Assembly (NCBI GenBank): GCA_040751755.1
Contig: JBFMHC010000020.1
Coordinates: forward strand, 62,001-126,000
Source: PFJX01 sp040751755
GTDB taxonomy: Bacteria > Pseudomonadota > Gammaproteobacteria > Burkholderiales > Thiobacillaceae
Direction: 5' to 3'
Length of the DNA stretch: 64,000 bases
Below the pieces are notes generated by a model, which was given only the letters and a program-made list of their open reading frames with translations, made no database searches and was not told where the DNA came from. The translations under genes and the position numbers were made by a program. Below, in pieces: positions 10,803 to 18,847 of this stretch (positions within the stretch are counted from its first letter, which is position 1; every line of letters starts with the position of its first letter).

Positions 10803-11971
10803 ACACCGAAGACCTGCACCCCGATACCCTGGCGGTTCGCGCCGGCACCTTCCGCAGCGAACTGAACGAGCATTCCGAGGCCCTGTTCCTCACCTCCAGC
10901 TTCGTCTTCGGCAGCGCCGCCGAGGCCGCCGCGCGCTTCTCCGGGGCGCAGCCGGGTCCGATCTACGCGCGCTTCACCAACCCCAGCGTGAGCATGTTCG
11001 AGGAGCGCCTCGCCGCCCTGGAAGGGGCGGAGCGCTGCGTCGCCTTCGCCTCCGGCATGGCGGCGATCCTCGCCACGGTGATGGGCCTGATGCGCGCCGG
11101 CGAGCACATCGTCGCCTCGCGTTCGATCTTTGGCTCGACGGTGCAGCTGTTCCAGAACATCCTTGGCCGCTTCGGCGTCGAGACCACCTTCGTTTCGCCC
11201 ACCGACCCCGGGGAGTGGCGCGCCGCGCTGCGGCCGGAGACGCGCCTGTTCTTCGTCGAGTCGCCTTCCAACCCGCTGACGGAGGTGTCCGACATCCGCG
11301 CCCTCGCGGAGATCGCGCATGCCCACGGCGCCTGGCTGGCGGTGGACAACTGCTTCTGCTCGCCGGCACTGCAGCAGCCGCTGCAACTGGGCGCGGACAT
11401 CGTCATCCATTCCGCCACCAAGTACCTGGACGGGCAGGGCAGGGTGCTGGGCGGCGCGGTGCTGGGCAGGAAGGACCTGATGGAGGGCGTCTACACCTTC
11501 CTGCGCACCGCCGGGCCCACGCTGTCCGCGTTCAACGCCTGGGTCCTGCACAAGGGCCTGGAGACCCTGGGCCTGCGCATGCAGGCGCATTCCGAGAACG
11601 CACTGGCGCTGGCGAGCTGGCTGGAGACGCAGCCGAACGTGACGCGCGTGCTCTATCCCGGCCTGTCCTCGCACCCGCAGCACGCGCTGGCCATGGCGCA
11701 GCAGAAGACCGGCGGCGGCATCGTCGCCTTCGAGGTGGCGGGCGGCAAGGAGGCGGCGTGGCGGGTCATCGACGCGACGCGGATCATGTCCATCACCGCC
11801 AATCTCGGCGACACCCGCACCACCATCACCCATCCGGCCAGCACCACGCATAGCCGCATGACGCCCGAGCAGCGCGCCGCGGCGGGGATCGGCGATGGCC
11901 TGATCCGCATCGCAGTGGGCCTGGAATCGGTGGAGGACCTGAAGGCCGATCTGGCGCGGGGGCTCGCCTGA
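10799..11971 (+). CDS. metZ: O-succinylhomoserine sulfhydrylase
   Basis: 390 residues, Cys/Met-metabolism PLP enzyme. It forms homocysteine from O-succinylhomoserine and sulfide. The PLP lysine lies in HSATKYLDGQGR, and the family pattern YARFTNPS plus FASGMAAI is present. The GQGR(V)LGG sequence after the lysine and the purF-metZ overlap are typical of MetZ in beta- and gammaproteobacteria. It is the last gene of the forward housekeeping run. Confidence 0.93.
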   Translation: MNTEDLHPDTLAVRAGTFRSELNEHSEALFLTSSFVFGSAAEAAARFSGAQPGPIYARFTNPSVSMFEERLAALEGAERCVAFASGMAAILATVMGLMRAGEHIVASRSIFGSTVQLFQNILGRFGVETTFVSPTDPGEWRAALRPETRLFFVESPSNPLTEVSDIRALAEIAHAHGAWLAVDNCFCSPALQQPLQLGADIVIHSATKYLDGQGRVLGGAVLGRKDLMEGVYTFLRTAGPTLSAFNAWVLHKGLETLGLRMQAHSENALALASWLETQPNVTRVLYPGLSSHPQHALAMAQQKTGGGIVAFEVAGGKEAAWRVIDATRIMSITANLGDTRTTITHPASTTHSRMTPEQRAAAGIGDGLIRIAVGLESVEDLKADLARGLA

Positions 11972-11979
11972 TCGCATGA

Positions 11980-12002
11980 CCGGCGGGCGCGATGCCCGCC
12001 GG
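11980..12002. terminator. GC-rich hairpin between convergent metZ and the regulator gene
   Basis: A perfect 9-bp stem (CCGGCGGGC / GCCCGCCGG) with a 5-base loop lies in the 39-bp gap between convergent genes. No T-run follows on either strand, so it is either a weak or factor-dependent terminator or an mRNA 3'-end stabiliser. Confidence 0.5.
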
Positions 12003-12010
12003 GTTGGGGG

Positions 12011-12700
12011 TCAGCTGGTGAAGTTCCGCAGCTTGTCGGAGTCCAGCACGCGGATGCTGCGCCCCTTGACCTGAATCAGCCCGGCGCCCGCCAAGTGTCC
12101 CAGGACGCGCGAGAAGGTCTCCGGCGCGAGGTTGAGCTGCGAGGCGATGGTCTGCTTGCTCGCCGGCAGGAGGATCTCGTACTGCCCCGGCTGGCCGGAG
12201 GGGGCAAGGTGGCTGAGGAAGCAGATCACCCGTTGCGAACTGGTGCGCAGGGTGCAGGTCTCCATGTCGTCGAGCAGTTCATGCAGCCGCATGGACAGGC
12301 TGGCGAGCATCTTGCGCGAGAGCATGGCGTTGCCGTCCAGCGCCTCCAGCAGGCTCTGCTTCGACACCAGGACCATGAGGCAGTCCTGGGTCGCCTGCGC
12401 GGTGACCGGATAGGGCTTGTCGAGGAACACCACGGCCTCGCCGAAGGTCGCCCCCGGTTCGCACATGTGCACCACCTTCTCCGATCCCTGGGCGGACGGC
12501 AGGGACAGCTTCACCTGGCCCATCACCAATACGCGCATTCCCTCCGGTTCATCGCCCTTCTGGAACAGGATCTCGTTCTTCTGTGCGCGGATTTCCCTGC
12601 TTCCTTGTGCGATCAGCGCCAGTTCTTCCAGCATCAGGCCGCGGAACAGGGGCTGGCGGGAGAGGATTTCCACCAGGGGCGAGCGCGTCTCGGTCAGCAA
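12011..12700 (-). CDS. Crp/Fnr-family transcription regulator (DNR/NnrR-like)
   Basis: 229 residues with an N-terminal cyclic-nucleotide-binding-type beta barrel (about 10-130), a long dimer helix and a winged helix-turn-helix (SKQTIASQLNLAPETFSRVLGH). It lacks the N-terminal cysteine cluster of O2-sensing FNR, pointing to the DNR/NnrR branch that responds to nitrogen oxides; that assignment is inference. The start is a TTG with GGAG eight bases upstream; the nearby ATG at 12714 is out of frame and closed. It is divergent from napD across a 139-bp regulatory gap and probably controls nap. Confidence 0.85.
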   Translation of the reverse strand: MLTETRSPLVEILSRQPLFRGLMLEELALIAQGSREIRAQKNEILFQKGDEPEGMRVLVMGQVKLSLPSAQGSEKVVHMCEPGATFGEAVVFLDKPYPVTAQATQDCLMVLVSKQSLLEALDGNAMLSRKMLASLSMRLHELLDDMETCTLRTSSQRVICFLSHLAPSGQPGQYEILLPASKQTIASQLNLAPETFSRVLGHLAGAGLIQVKGRSIRVLDSDKLRNFTS

Positions 12701-12741
12701 GGAATCGACTCCATGGTCTATGTAACTAGGGTGGGTGCGGA

Positions 12742-12755
12742 TTAAGACATCTTAA
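12742..12755. promoter_or_regulatory. perfect palindrome TTAAG-N4-CTTAA in the regulator-nap promoter region
   Basis: TTAAGACATCTTAA has perfect 5-bp arms and a 4-base spacer, the same geometry as the FNR-type box whose centre lies 27 bp away, but different arm sequence. It lies 42 bp upstream of the regulator start codon, where it could serve autoregulation. Visible in sequence; the function is inferred. Confidence 0.5.
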
Positions 12756-12768
12756 GCCTCAATCAAAC

Positions 12769-12782
12769 TTGACCATTGTCAA
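12769..12782. promoter_or_regulatory. FNR/DNR-type binding site upstream of napD
   Basis: TTGACCATTGTCAA is a perfect palindrome matching the Crp/Fnr-family half-site pattern TTGAY-N4-RTCAA. Its centre is about 65 bp upstream of the napD start codon and about 75 bp from the regulator start. It is the best candidate for nap activation by the divergently encoded regulator or by FNR. Confidence 0.75.
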
Positions 12783-12839
12783 AGTAATTTGAGGACATGG
12801 TTGTCAGGATTCGCCTCAGTCTAACCCCTGGAGGCAGAC

Positions 12840-13154
12840 GTGAATCTATCAGGCATCCTGGTTGTAGCGAACCCCGCGTGGCAGTCGCAGGTGGTGGAGG
12901 CGCTCAATGCCATGCAAGGCGTCGAGGTCCATCAGATCGAGGAGGATACCGGCAGGATCATCGCGGTGCAGGAGGCCGCGGACATCCATGCCGAGATCGA
13001 GGGGCTGAAGCGCATCAAGGCCGTCCCCCACGTAGTCATGGCGGAGATGGTCTACCACTACATTGCCGAGGACGAGAAGGTTTACGAGGCAATTCCCCCA
13101 GAACTGGTTGAGCAAGAGCAGGCCTGCTCGGTGCCGGCCTATCTTCACGATTGA
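12840..13154 (+). CDS. napD: NapD chaperone for periplasmic nitrate reductase
   Basis: 104 residues from a GTG start with GGAGG upstream. NapD binds the Tat signal of NapA and holds it until the cofactor is loaded. The small ferredoxin-like fold pattern is visible (SGILVVANPAW; HVVMAEMVYHYI). First gene of the nap operon, directly behind the FNR-type box. Confidence 0.92.
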   Translation: MNLSGILVVANPAWQSQVVEALNAMQGVEVHQIEEDTGRIIAVQEAADIHAEIEGLKRIKAVPHVVMAEMVYHYIAEDEKVYEAIPPELVEQEQACSVPAYLHD

Positions 13155-13177
13155 TGGTTTTTTGCAAGGAGGTTGCG

Positions 13178-15940
13178 ATGGGACTGACACGCCGTGATTT
13201 TTTGAAGACCAGCATTGCCGCCAGCGCCGCCGCCACGGTGGGGATGCCCGTGGCCGAACAGGCCGAGGCCGCCGTGAAGGCCTCCGAAGCAGGCTGGCAG
13301 TGGGACAAGGGCGCCTGCCGATTCTGCGGCACCGGCTGCGGCATCATGATCGCCACCAAGGGCGGCAAGATCGTTGCCACCAAGGGTGACCCGGACGCGC
13401 CGGTGAACCGCGGCCTGAACTGCGTCAAGGGCTATTTCAACGGCAAGATCATGTACGGCCAGGACCGCCTGACCCAGCCCCTTCTGCGCATGACCGACGG
13501 CAAGTTCGACAAGAAGGGCAAGTTCGTGCCCGTCTCCTGGGACAAGGCCATGGAGGTCATGACCGAGAAGTTCCTCGAGGCCTATCGCGAGAAGGGTCCC
13601 ACCGGCGTCGGCCTGTTCGGTTCCGGCCAGTGGACCGTGCCCGAGGGTTACGTCGCCGCCAAGCTGTGGAAGGCCGGTTTCCGCTCCAACACCATTGATC
13701 CCAACGCGCGCCACTGCATGGCCTCCGCCGTGGCGGCCTTCATGCAGACCTTCGGCATCGACGAACCGGCTGGCAACTACGACGACATCGAGACCACCGA
13801 CACCGCCGTGCTGTGGGGTGCCAACATGGCCGAGATGCACCCCATCCTGTGGTCGCGCATCACCAACCGCCGCCTCACCCACAAGAACATGCGGGTGGTG
13901 AACCTCTCCACCTACTCCAACATGTCCTCGGACATCGCCGACCTGGAGATCGTGTTCCGCCCCAGCGGCGACCTGGCGATCCAGAACTACATCGCGCGCG
14001 AGATCATCAAGCGCAACGCGGTGAACTGGGACTTCGTCAAGAAGCACACCGTGTTCGCCACCGGCCCGTATGACATCGGCTACGGCTTCCGTCCCGCCAA
14101 GGCCGACAAGTTCGCCTCCGGCAAGGAGATGGAGGTGGTCAAGAACGAGCAGGAACACGTGATCGACAAGTGGGAGGCCATCGCCCAGCGCAAGAAGGAG
14201 GGTGAGGTGGTCAAGCAGACCAACATCCTCGGCCCCAAGCCGGCGGCCGACTGGGCGATCACCTTCGAGGACTTCGCCAAGGCCCTCGAGCCCTATGACG
14301 CCGACTTCACCTGCGCCGTCGCCAAGGGCGACCCGGACGAGTCCGACGCCGAGTTCAAGGCCAAGATCAAGCAGCTCGCCGATCTCTACTGCGATCCCAA
14401 GCGCAAGGTGGTGTCCTACTGGACCATGGGCTTCAACCAGCACCAGCGCGGCACCTGGGTGAACGAGCAGTGCTACATGAACCACCTGTTGCTGGGCAAG
14501 CAGTCCATGCCCGGCAACGGTGCCTTCTCGCTGACCGGCCAGCCCTCCGCCTGCGGCACCGCGCGCGAGGTCGGGACCTTCTCGCACCGCCTGCCCGCCG
14601 ACATGGTGGTCAACGTCAAGAAGCACCGCGACCACACCGAGCACCTCTGGCATCTGCCTGCCAACACCCTCAACCCGGCGATCGGCAGCCACTTCGTCAA
14701 GATCATGCGTGACCTCGAGGACGGCACGGTCAAGTGGGCCATGGTGCAGGTGAACAACCCCTGGCAGAACACCGCCAACCTGAACCACTGGATCAAGGGC
14801 GCGCGCGAGATGGACAACTTCATCGTCTGCTGCGACGGCTACCCGACGGTGTCCGCCAAGGTGGCCGACCTGGTCCTGCCCGCCGCCATGATCTTCGAGA
14901 AGTGGGGCTTCTACGGCAACGCCGAGCGCCGCACCCAATGCTGGCGCCAGCAGGTGGCGCCGGTCGGCCAGGCGCGCGGCGACCTGTGGATCCTTCTGGA
15001 GCTGGCCAAGCGGGTGAAGATCAAGGACTGCTGGGGCGAGCAGAACGTGCCCGGCCTGAAGGAAGCCGGCTTCCCGGATGGCAAGCTGCCCAGCGTCCTG
15101 GAAGAGGCGAAGAAGATGGGCTACGACCCGGAGATGAGCCTCTACGACGCCCTGTTCGCCACCAAGGAGAACAAGGCCTACAAGTGGCCGGACAAGGTCG
15201 CCAAGGGCCATGACAACCACATCGCCAAGAACCTCGGCTGGTTCGTCGAGAAGGCCATGTTCGAGGAGTACCGCAAGTTCGGCAGCGGCCACGGCCACGA
15301 CCTGGCGCCCTTCGACGTCTACTACGACGACAAGGTGCGCGGCCTGCGCTGGCCGGTGGTGCTGAAGGACGGCAAGTGGACAGAGACCCTGTGGCGCTTC
15401 AACGAGCAGTACGACCCCTACGTCAAGAAAGGCTCGGGCATCGACTTCTATGGCAACAACGGCAAGGCCCTGGCCATGGGCGACCTGGACAAGCCGGGCG
15501 ACGGCAGTCAGAAGGTCAAGCTGGACGGCAAGGCCAAGATCTACTTCCGCCCCTATGCCAGCCCGGTCGAGCAGCCGGACAAGGAATACGACCTCTGGCT
15601 GTGCACCGGCCGCGTGCTGGAGCACTGGCACTCCGGTTCCATGACCCGGCGCGTGCCCGAGCTGCACCGCGCGGTGCCGGCGGCGGTGTGCTGGATGCAT
15701 CCCAAGGACGCCGAGGCCAAGGGGCTCAAGCGCAACGACCTGATCTGGGTGGAATCCCGCCGCGGCAAGGTCAAGGTGCGTATCGAGACCGGCGGCCGCA
15801 ACCGCGTGCCGCGCGGCTTGGTGTACGTGCCCTGGTTCGACGAGGGCGTGCTCATCAACAAGGTGACCCTGGACTCCACCTGCCCGATCTCGAAAGAGAC
15901 CGACTTCAAGAAGTGCTCGGTGAAGGTCTACAAGGCTTGA
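13178..15940 (+). CDS. napA: periplasmic nitrate reductase catalytic subunit NapA
   Basis: 920 residues. It reduces nitrate to nitrite in the periplasm. The twin-arginine signal TRRDFLKTSIAAS lies at residues 4-16; the [4Fe-4S] site is CRFCGTGC plus a fourth Cys in NCVKG. The Mo ligand is the Cys of NARHCMASA, about residue 180. An upstream frame extension exists, but the ATG at 13178 has a full AAGGAGG five bases upstream and puts the Tat motif at the N-terminus. Length is normal for NapA. Confidence 0.97.
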   Translation: MGLTRRDFLKTSIAASAAATVGMPVAEQAEAAVKASEAGWQWDKGACRFCGTGCGIMIATKGGKIVATKGDPDAPVNRGLNCVKGYFNGKIMYGQDRLTQPLLRMTDGKFDKKGKFVPVSWDKAMEVMTEKFLEAYREKGPTGVGLFGSGQWTVPEGYVAAKLWKAGFRSNTIDPNARHCMASAVAAFMQTFGIDEPAGNYDDIETTDTAVLWGANMAEMHPILWSRITNRRLTHKNMRVVNLSTYSNMSSDIADLEIVFRPSGDLAIQNYIAREIIKRNAVNWDFVKKHTVFATGPYDIGYGFRPAKADKFASGKEMEVVKNEQEHVIDKWEAIAQRKKEGEVVKQTNILGPKPAADWAITFEDFAKALEPYDADFTCAVAKGDPDESDAEFKAKIKQLADLYCDPKRKVVSYWTMGFNQHQRGTWVNEQCYMNHLLLGKQSMPGNGAFSLTGQPSACGTAREVGTFSHRLPADMVVNVKKHRDHTEHLWHLPANTLNPAIGSHFVKIMRDLEDGTVKWAMVQVNNPWQNTANLNHWIKGAREMDNFIVCCDGYPTVSAKVADLVLPAAMIFEKWGFYGNAERRTQCWRQQVAPVGQARGDLWILLELAKRVKIKDCWGEQNVPGLKEAGFPDGKLPSVLEEAKKMGYDPEMSLYDALFATKENKAYKWPDKVAKGHDNHIAKNLGWFVEKAMFEEYRKFGSGHGHDLAPFDVYYDDKVRGLRWPVVLKDGKWTETLWRFNEQYDPYVKKGSGIDFYGNNGKALAMGDLDKPGDGSQKVKLDGKAKIYFRPYASPVEQPDKEYDLWLCTGRVLEHWHSGSMTRRVPELHRAVPAAVCWMHPKDAEAKGLKRNDLIWVESRRGKVKVRIETGGRNRVPRGLVYVPWFDEGVLINKVTLDSTCPISKETDFKKCSVKVYKA

Positions 15941-15963
15941 GGTAGTTGGCAGTCGTCAGTGGG

Positions 15964-16045
15964 CAGTCTGCAGACTGGTTCTGCAGGCTGCCAGTTGAAG
16001 GCTGCCGACTCTTCAGTCAAGCGCTTCAGGTGAGTGCTTGACTGA
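15964..16045. repeat. inverted repeats in the napA-napG gap
   Basis: The 175-bp gap between napA and napG contains a perfect 14-bp palindrome (CAGTCTGCAGACTG, 15964-15977) and a 10-bp inverted repeat with a 13-base loop (TCAGTCAAGC at 16013-16022, GCTTGACTGA at 16036-16045). The surrounding bases are a patchwork of CAGTC/CTGCC-like words. Likely an mRNA hairpin tuning the napA to napGHB ratio, or an intergenic repeat element. There is no T-run, so it is not a classical terminator. Confidence 0.6.
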
Positions 16046-16115
16046 GGAACACAGTCCCGCGCGAGTGGAGATGGCCGGGCCGTCCGCCGCTGAGCGCGCA
16101 ATCTTTAGGTGCTGA

Positions 16116-16895
16116 ATGTCTGACAAGAGCGTGACAAGACGCGATTTTCTGGTGAAGGCCGCCCAAGGCACGGCGATGGCCGCGACGGGGGGCATGCTCT
16201 GGGCCTACCTGCTGCGGCAGGAGGCGAGGGCGGATCCCTTTGCCCTGCGGCCGCCCGGCGCGCTGGCGGAATCGGATTTCAACGCCGCCTGCATCAAGTG
16301 CGGCCAGTGTGTGAACGCCTGTCCCTACGACACTCTCAAGCTGTCCAGCGCGGGCGGCGACCTGCCCATCGGCATGCCATTCTTCGAGCCGCGCAAGATC
16401 CCCTGCTACCTGTGCCCGGACATCCCGTGCATGAAGGCCTGCCCCACCGGTGCGCTGTCACCCGAGTTGAAGAACATCAACGACTCGCGCATGGGCCTCG
16501 CGGTCATCGACCTGGAGAACTGCCTGTCGTGGAAGGGCTTGCGCTGCGAGATCTGCCACCGGGAATGCCCGCTCAAGGGCAAGGCCATCACCCTGGAGAC
16601 CCATCCCCGGGAGATCTCCAAGCATGCGATGTTCTACCCCATCGTCCATTCCGACGCCTGCACCGGCTGCGGCATCTGCGAGAAGGCTTGTCCCACCACC
16701 GAGGCGGCCATCCGCATCCTTCCGCACAAGATGGTGCAGGGCAAGATCGGCGAGCACTACCGCCTGGGCTGGACCTTCGACACCCAGATCACCCAGGACT
16801 TCAAGCCCGGCCAGGACGCACCGGCCGCCGCTGCGGATGCCCCGGTGCCGGACAAGGCGAGCGGTATGGACTACCTCAATGAGGGCGGGCTATGA
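16116..16895 (+). CDS. napG: ferredoxin-type protein NapG
   Basis: 259 residues. Tat signal (TRRDFLVKAAQ) at residues 7-17, then four cysteine clusters for [4Fe-4S] centres (CIKCGQCVNACP, CYLCPDIPCMKACP, CEICHRECP, CTGCGICEKACP). With NapH it forms a quinol dehydrogenase module feeding NapAB. The stop overlaps the napH start (ATGA). Confidence 0.94.
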   Translation: MSDKSVTRRDFLVKAAQGTAMAATGGMLWAYLLRQEARADPFALRPPGALAESDFNAACIKCGQCVNACPYDTLKLSSAGGDLPIGMPFFEPRKIPCYLCPDIPCMKACPTGALSPELKNINDSRMGLAVIDLENCLSWKGLRCEICHRECPLKGKAITLETHPREISKHAMFYPIVHSDACTGCGICEKACPTTEAAIRILPHKMVQGKIGEHYRLGWTFDTQITQDFKPGQDAPAAAADAPVPDKASGMDYLNEGGL

Positions 16896-17803
16896 ACCGC
16901 ATGACCGACTTCGACAGCAGACCCGACGCCCTCGATTCGGTGGAAAAACTGCACCGTCGCGGGATTGGCGCGCGGCTGTGGTCCTGGCGCTACCTCGTCC
17001 TGCGCCGCGTCTCGCAGTTGGGCATCCTCCTCCTGTTCTTCGGTACCGCGCACTGGGCCTGGGAACTACCGAAGAAGACGCCCTTGTTGAGCGGCAACCT
17101 GAGCGCCTCCGAGTTCATCGGACTGATCCCCATGGCCGACCCCCTGGCGGCCCTGCAGATCTTCCTCACCGGCCATGTGCTGGCGCGCGAGACCTGGATC
17201 GGTGCAGCGGTGGTGTTCGGCTTCTATCTCCTGGTGGGGGGGCGGGCATTCTGCGCCTGGGCCTGCCCGGTGAACATGGTCACCGACCTCGCCGGCTGGC
17301 TGCGCAGCAGGCTGGAGATCAAGGCCCTGCTGCACATCCCGCGCACGGTGCGTTATTTCGTGCTGGCCGCCGCGCTGGTGCTCTCTGCCGTCACCGGGGT
17401 CGCGGCGTTCGAGTGGGTGAGCCCCGTGGGCATGATGCACCGCGAGATCATCTTCGGCCTCGGCTCCGGCTTCCTCGCCCTGCTGTCCATCTTCCTGTTC
17501 GACCTGCTGATCCTGAAGAACGGCTGGTGCGGCCACCTGTGCCCCCTGGGCGCCTTCTGGTCGGTGGTCGGGCGGGCAGGGCAGGTGAAGGTGCGTTTCG
17601 ACAAGCGTTCCTGCACCCATTGCGGCGAGTGCGCCAAGGTGTGCCCCGAGCCGCAGGTGCTGAACCTGAAGAGACTGGAGGAGCGGGGCCTGGTGTATTC
17701 CGGCGAATGCAGCAATTGCGGTCGATGCACCGCGCTGTGCCCGGAAGGCAGCCTGGCCTTCGACCTGCGACCCCTGATCCGCAAGCACAACGCCGAGGCT
17801 TGA
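16892..17803 (+). CDS. napH: quinol dehydrogenase membrane component NapH
   Basis: 303 residues with four to five membrane helices, two CxxxCP-type motifs near membrane ends (CAWACP, CGHLCP) and two C-terminal ferredoxin clusters (CTHCGECAKVCPEP, CSNCGRCTALCPEG). It oxidises quinol and passes electrons to NapG. Since no napC gene is present, NapGH is probably the main electron route here (inference). Confidence 0.94.
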   Translation: MNRMTDFDSRPDALDSVEKLHRRGIGARLWSWRYLVLRRVSQLGILLLFFGTAHWAWELPKKTPLLSGNLSASEFIGLIPMADPLAALQIFLTGHVLARETWIGAAVVFGFYLLVGGRAFCAWACPVNMVTDLAGWLRSRLEIKALLHIPRTVRYFVLAAALVLSAVTGVAAFEWVSPVGMMHREIIFGLGSGFLALLSIFLFDLLILKNGWCGHLCPLGAFWSVVGRAGQVKVRFDKRSCTHCGECAKVCPEPQVLNLKRLEERGLVYSGECSNCGRCTALCPEGSLAFDLRPLIRKHNAEA

Positions 17804-17854
17804 GGATCGTGAACCAACGCGTTTTAACCGAGTGAGTCAGTTAAGGAGGACGAG

Positions 17855-18346
17855 ATGGGCAAGACCGTGAAACAGACCGTAAGGAACAGTGTGCTCTTGG
17901 GGGCGGCCATCTCCGCGGCCATCTTTTCCCTCGCTGCCGCCGCTGTGCAGGACCAGCCGATCCCGGACGAGTCGCTGGGTCTCTCCAAGACCAGCGTGCT
18001 CGACGTGCCCGACCCGGCCGTGTTCGAGTACGGCGAGGCCGCGCCCGGCACGGTAGGCAAACGCGCGCCGCGTTCCTACAACACCGCGCCGCCGATGATC
18101 CCTCACACCACGCAGGACATGCTGCCGATCCGCCAGGACGCCAACCTGTGCAAGGACTGCCATGTCCAGCCTGACCTGATCGGCACCAAGCTCACCGCCG
18201 GCATGCCGGTGCCGGTGCCGGTGAGCCACTACAGCAACGTGAAGGCGGGCGAGCTGTACATGGGGCGCTGGAACTGCACCCAGTGCCACCGTCCGCAGGC
18301 CAACGTGAAGACCCTGGTGAACAACGTCTTCAAGAAGGCCCGCTGA
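17855..18346 (+). CDS. napB: NapB dihaem cytochrome c subunit
   Basis: 163 residues with an N-terminal secretion signal (about 1-32) and two haem c sites (CKDCH, CTQCH). It is the electron-transfer partner of NapA. A strong AAGGAGG ribosome site precedes the ATG. Last gene of napDAGHB; a hairpin terminator follows. Confidence 0.95.
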   Translation: MGKTVKQTVRNSVLLGAAISAAIFSLAAAAVQDQPIPDESLGLSKTSVLDVPDPAVFEYGEAAPGTVGKRAPRSYNTAPPMIPHTTQDMLPIRQDANLCKDCHVQPDLIGTKLTAGMPVPVPVSHYSNVKAGELYMGRWNCTQCHRPQANVKTLVNNVFKKAR

Positions 18347-18437
18347 CCCCTCCCGGCGGCAAGCCCGCCGCGGCCGTATGGCAGCGGCGGGGGATTGGCT
18401 CACGGTTCACAGGGGACGCTCCGCCGTACCCGGCAAG

Positions 18438-18466
18438 AAAAAAGGCCCGCGTTCGCGGGCCTTTTT
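18438..18466. terminator. bidirectional intrinsic terminator
   Basis: A six-A run, a 7-bp GC stem (GGCCCGC / GCGGGCC, 4-base loop) and a five-T run form a symmetric rho-independent terminator. It can end both napB (+) and the convergent hfq-like gene (-). Confidence 0.93.
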
Positions 18467-18484
18467 CGCATGTGGCATCCGGGC

Positions 18485-18727
18485 TCAGGCTTGCGAGCCT
18501 TCCTTCGCGCCGAGCTCGACCTGGCGGGAGGGCGAGATGGTGGAGATGGCGTGCTTGAAGATGGCCTGCACGGACTGGTCATTGCCGCGCAGCAGGACCA
18601 TGTACTGGTCGAAGGACTCGATCTTGCCGACCAGCTTGATGCCGTTGACCAGGAACACCGAGCAGTGCACGTGTTCGCGGCGCAGGGTGTTGAGGAATTG
18701 GTCTTGCAAGTTCTGACGCTCGCTCAT
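18485..18727 (-). CDS. hfq: Hfq-like Sm-domain RNA-binding protein (divergent paralogue)
   Basis: 80 residues with the Sm1 core (LVNGIKLVGKIESFDQY) and a KHAIST Sm2 motif. The N-terminal LQDQFLNTLRREH keeps the Gln-Asp pair of the proximal RNA site. Compared with classical Hfq, the strand between LL and KHAIST is two residues longer (RGNDQSVQAIF), and the Tyr before KHAIST is Phe. It is not next to miaA/hflX, so it may be a second Hfq rather than the housekeeping copy. Confidence 0.85.
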   Translation of the reverse strand: MSERQNLQDQFLNTLRREHVHCSVFLVNGIKLVGKIESFDQYMVLLRGNDQSVQAIFKHAISTISPSRQVELGAKEGSQA

Positions 18728-18756
18728 GATGAATCGCCTGCAGAAAAATAGCGGAA

Positions 18757-18781
18757 ACTATACCACGGCGCACAGTGCGCC
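18757..18781 (-). promoter_or_regulatory. hfq-like promoter -10 with an overlapping palindromic operator
   Basis: On the minus strand TATAGT (18762-18757) is a good -10 box 30 bases before the start codon. Immediately upstream lies the 15-bp dyad GGCGCACAGTGCGCC (18767-18781), placed between the -35 and -10 positions, where a repressor or a MerR-type regulator would act. The -35 itself is weak. Confidence 0.5.
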
Positions 18782-18784
18782 ACC

Positions 18785-18812
18785 CTTGCAATTTCAAGGT
18801 GTTTCCACACAT
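18785..18812 (+). promoter_or_regulatory. possible heat-shock (sigma-32-like) promoter of cbpA
   Basis: CTTGCAA, a 13-base spacer and CCACACAT resemble the sigma-32 pattern CTTGAAA / CCCCATnT (6/7 and 5/7 matches). It lies about 36 bases before a J-protein gene, which fits a chaperone promoter. Visual match only. Confidence 0.35.
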
Positions 18813-18847
18813 AAACGACGACATGGGCCGTTAATTACTGACACATC

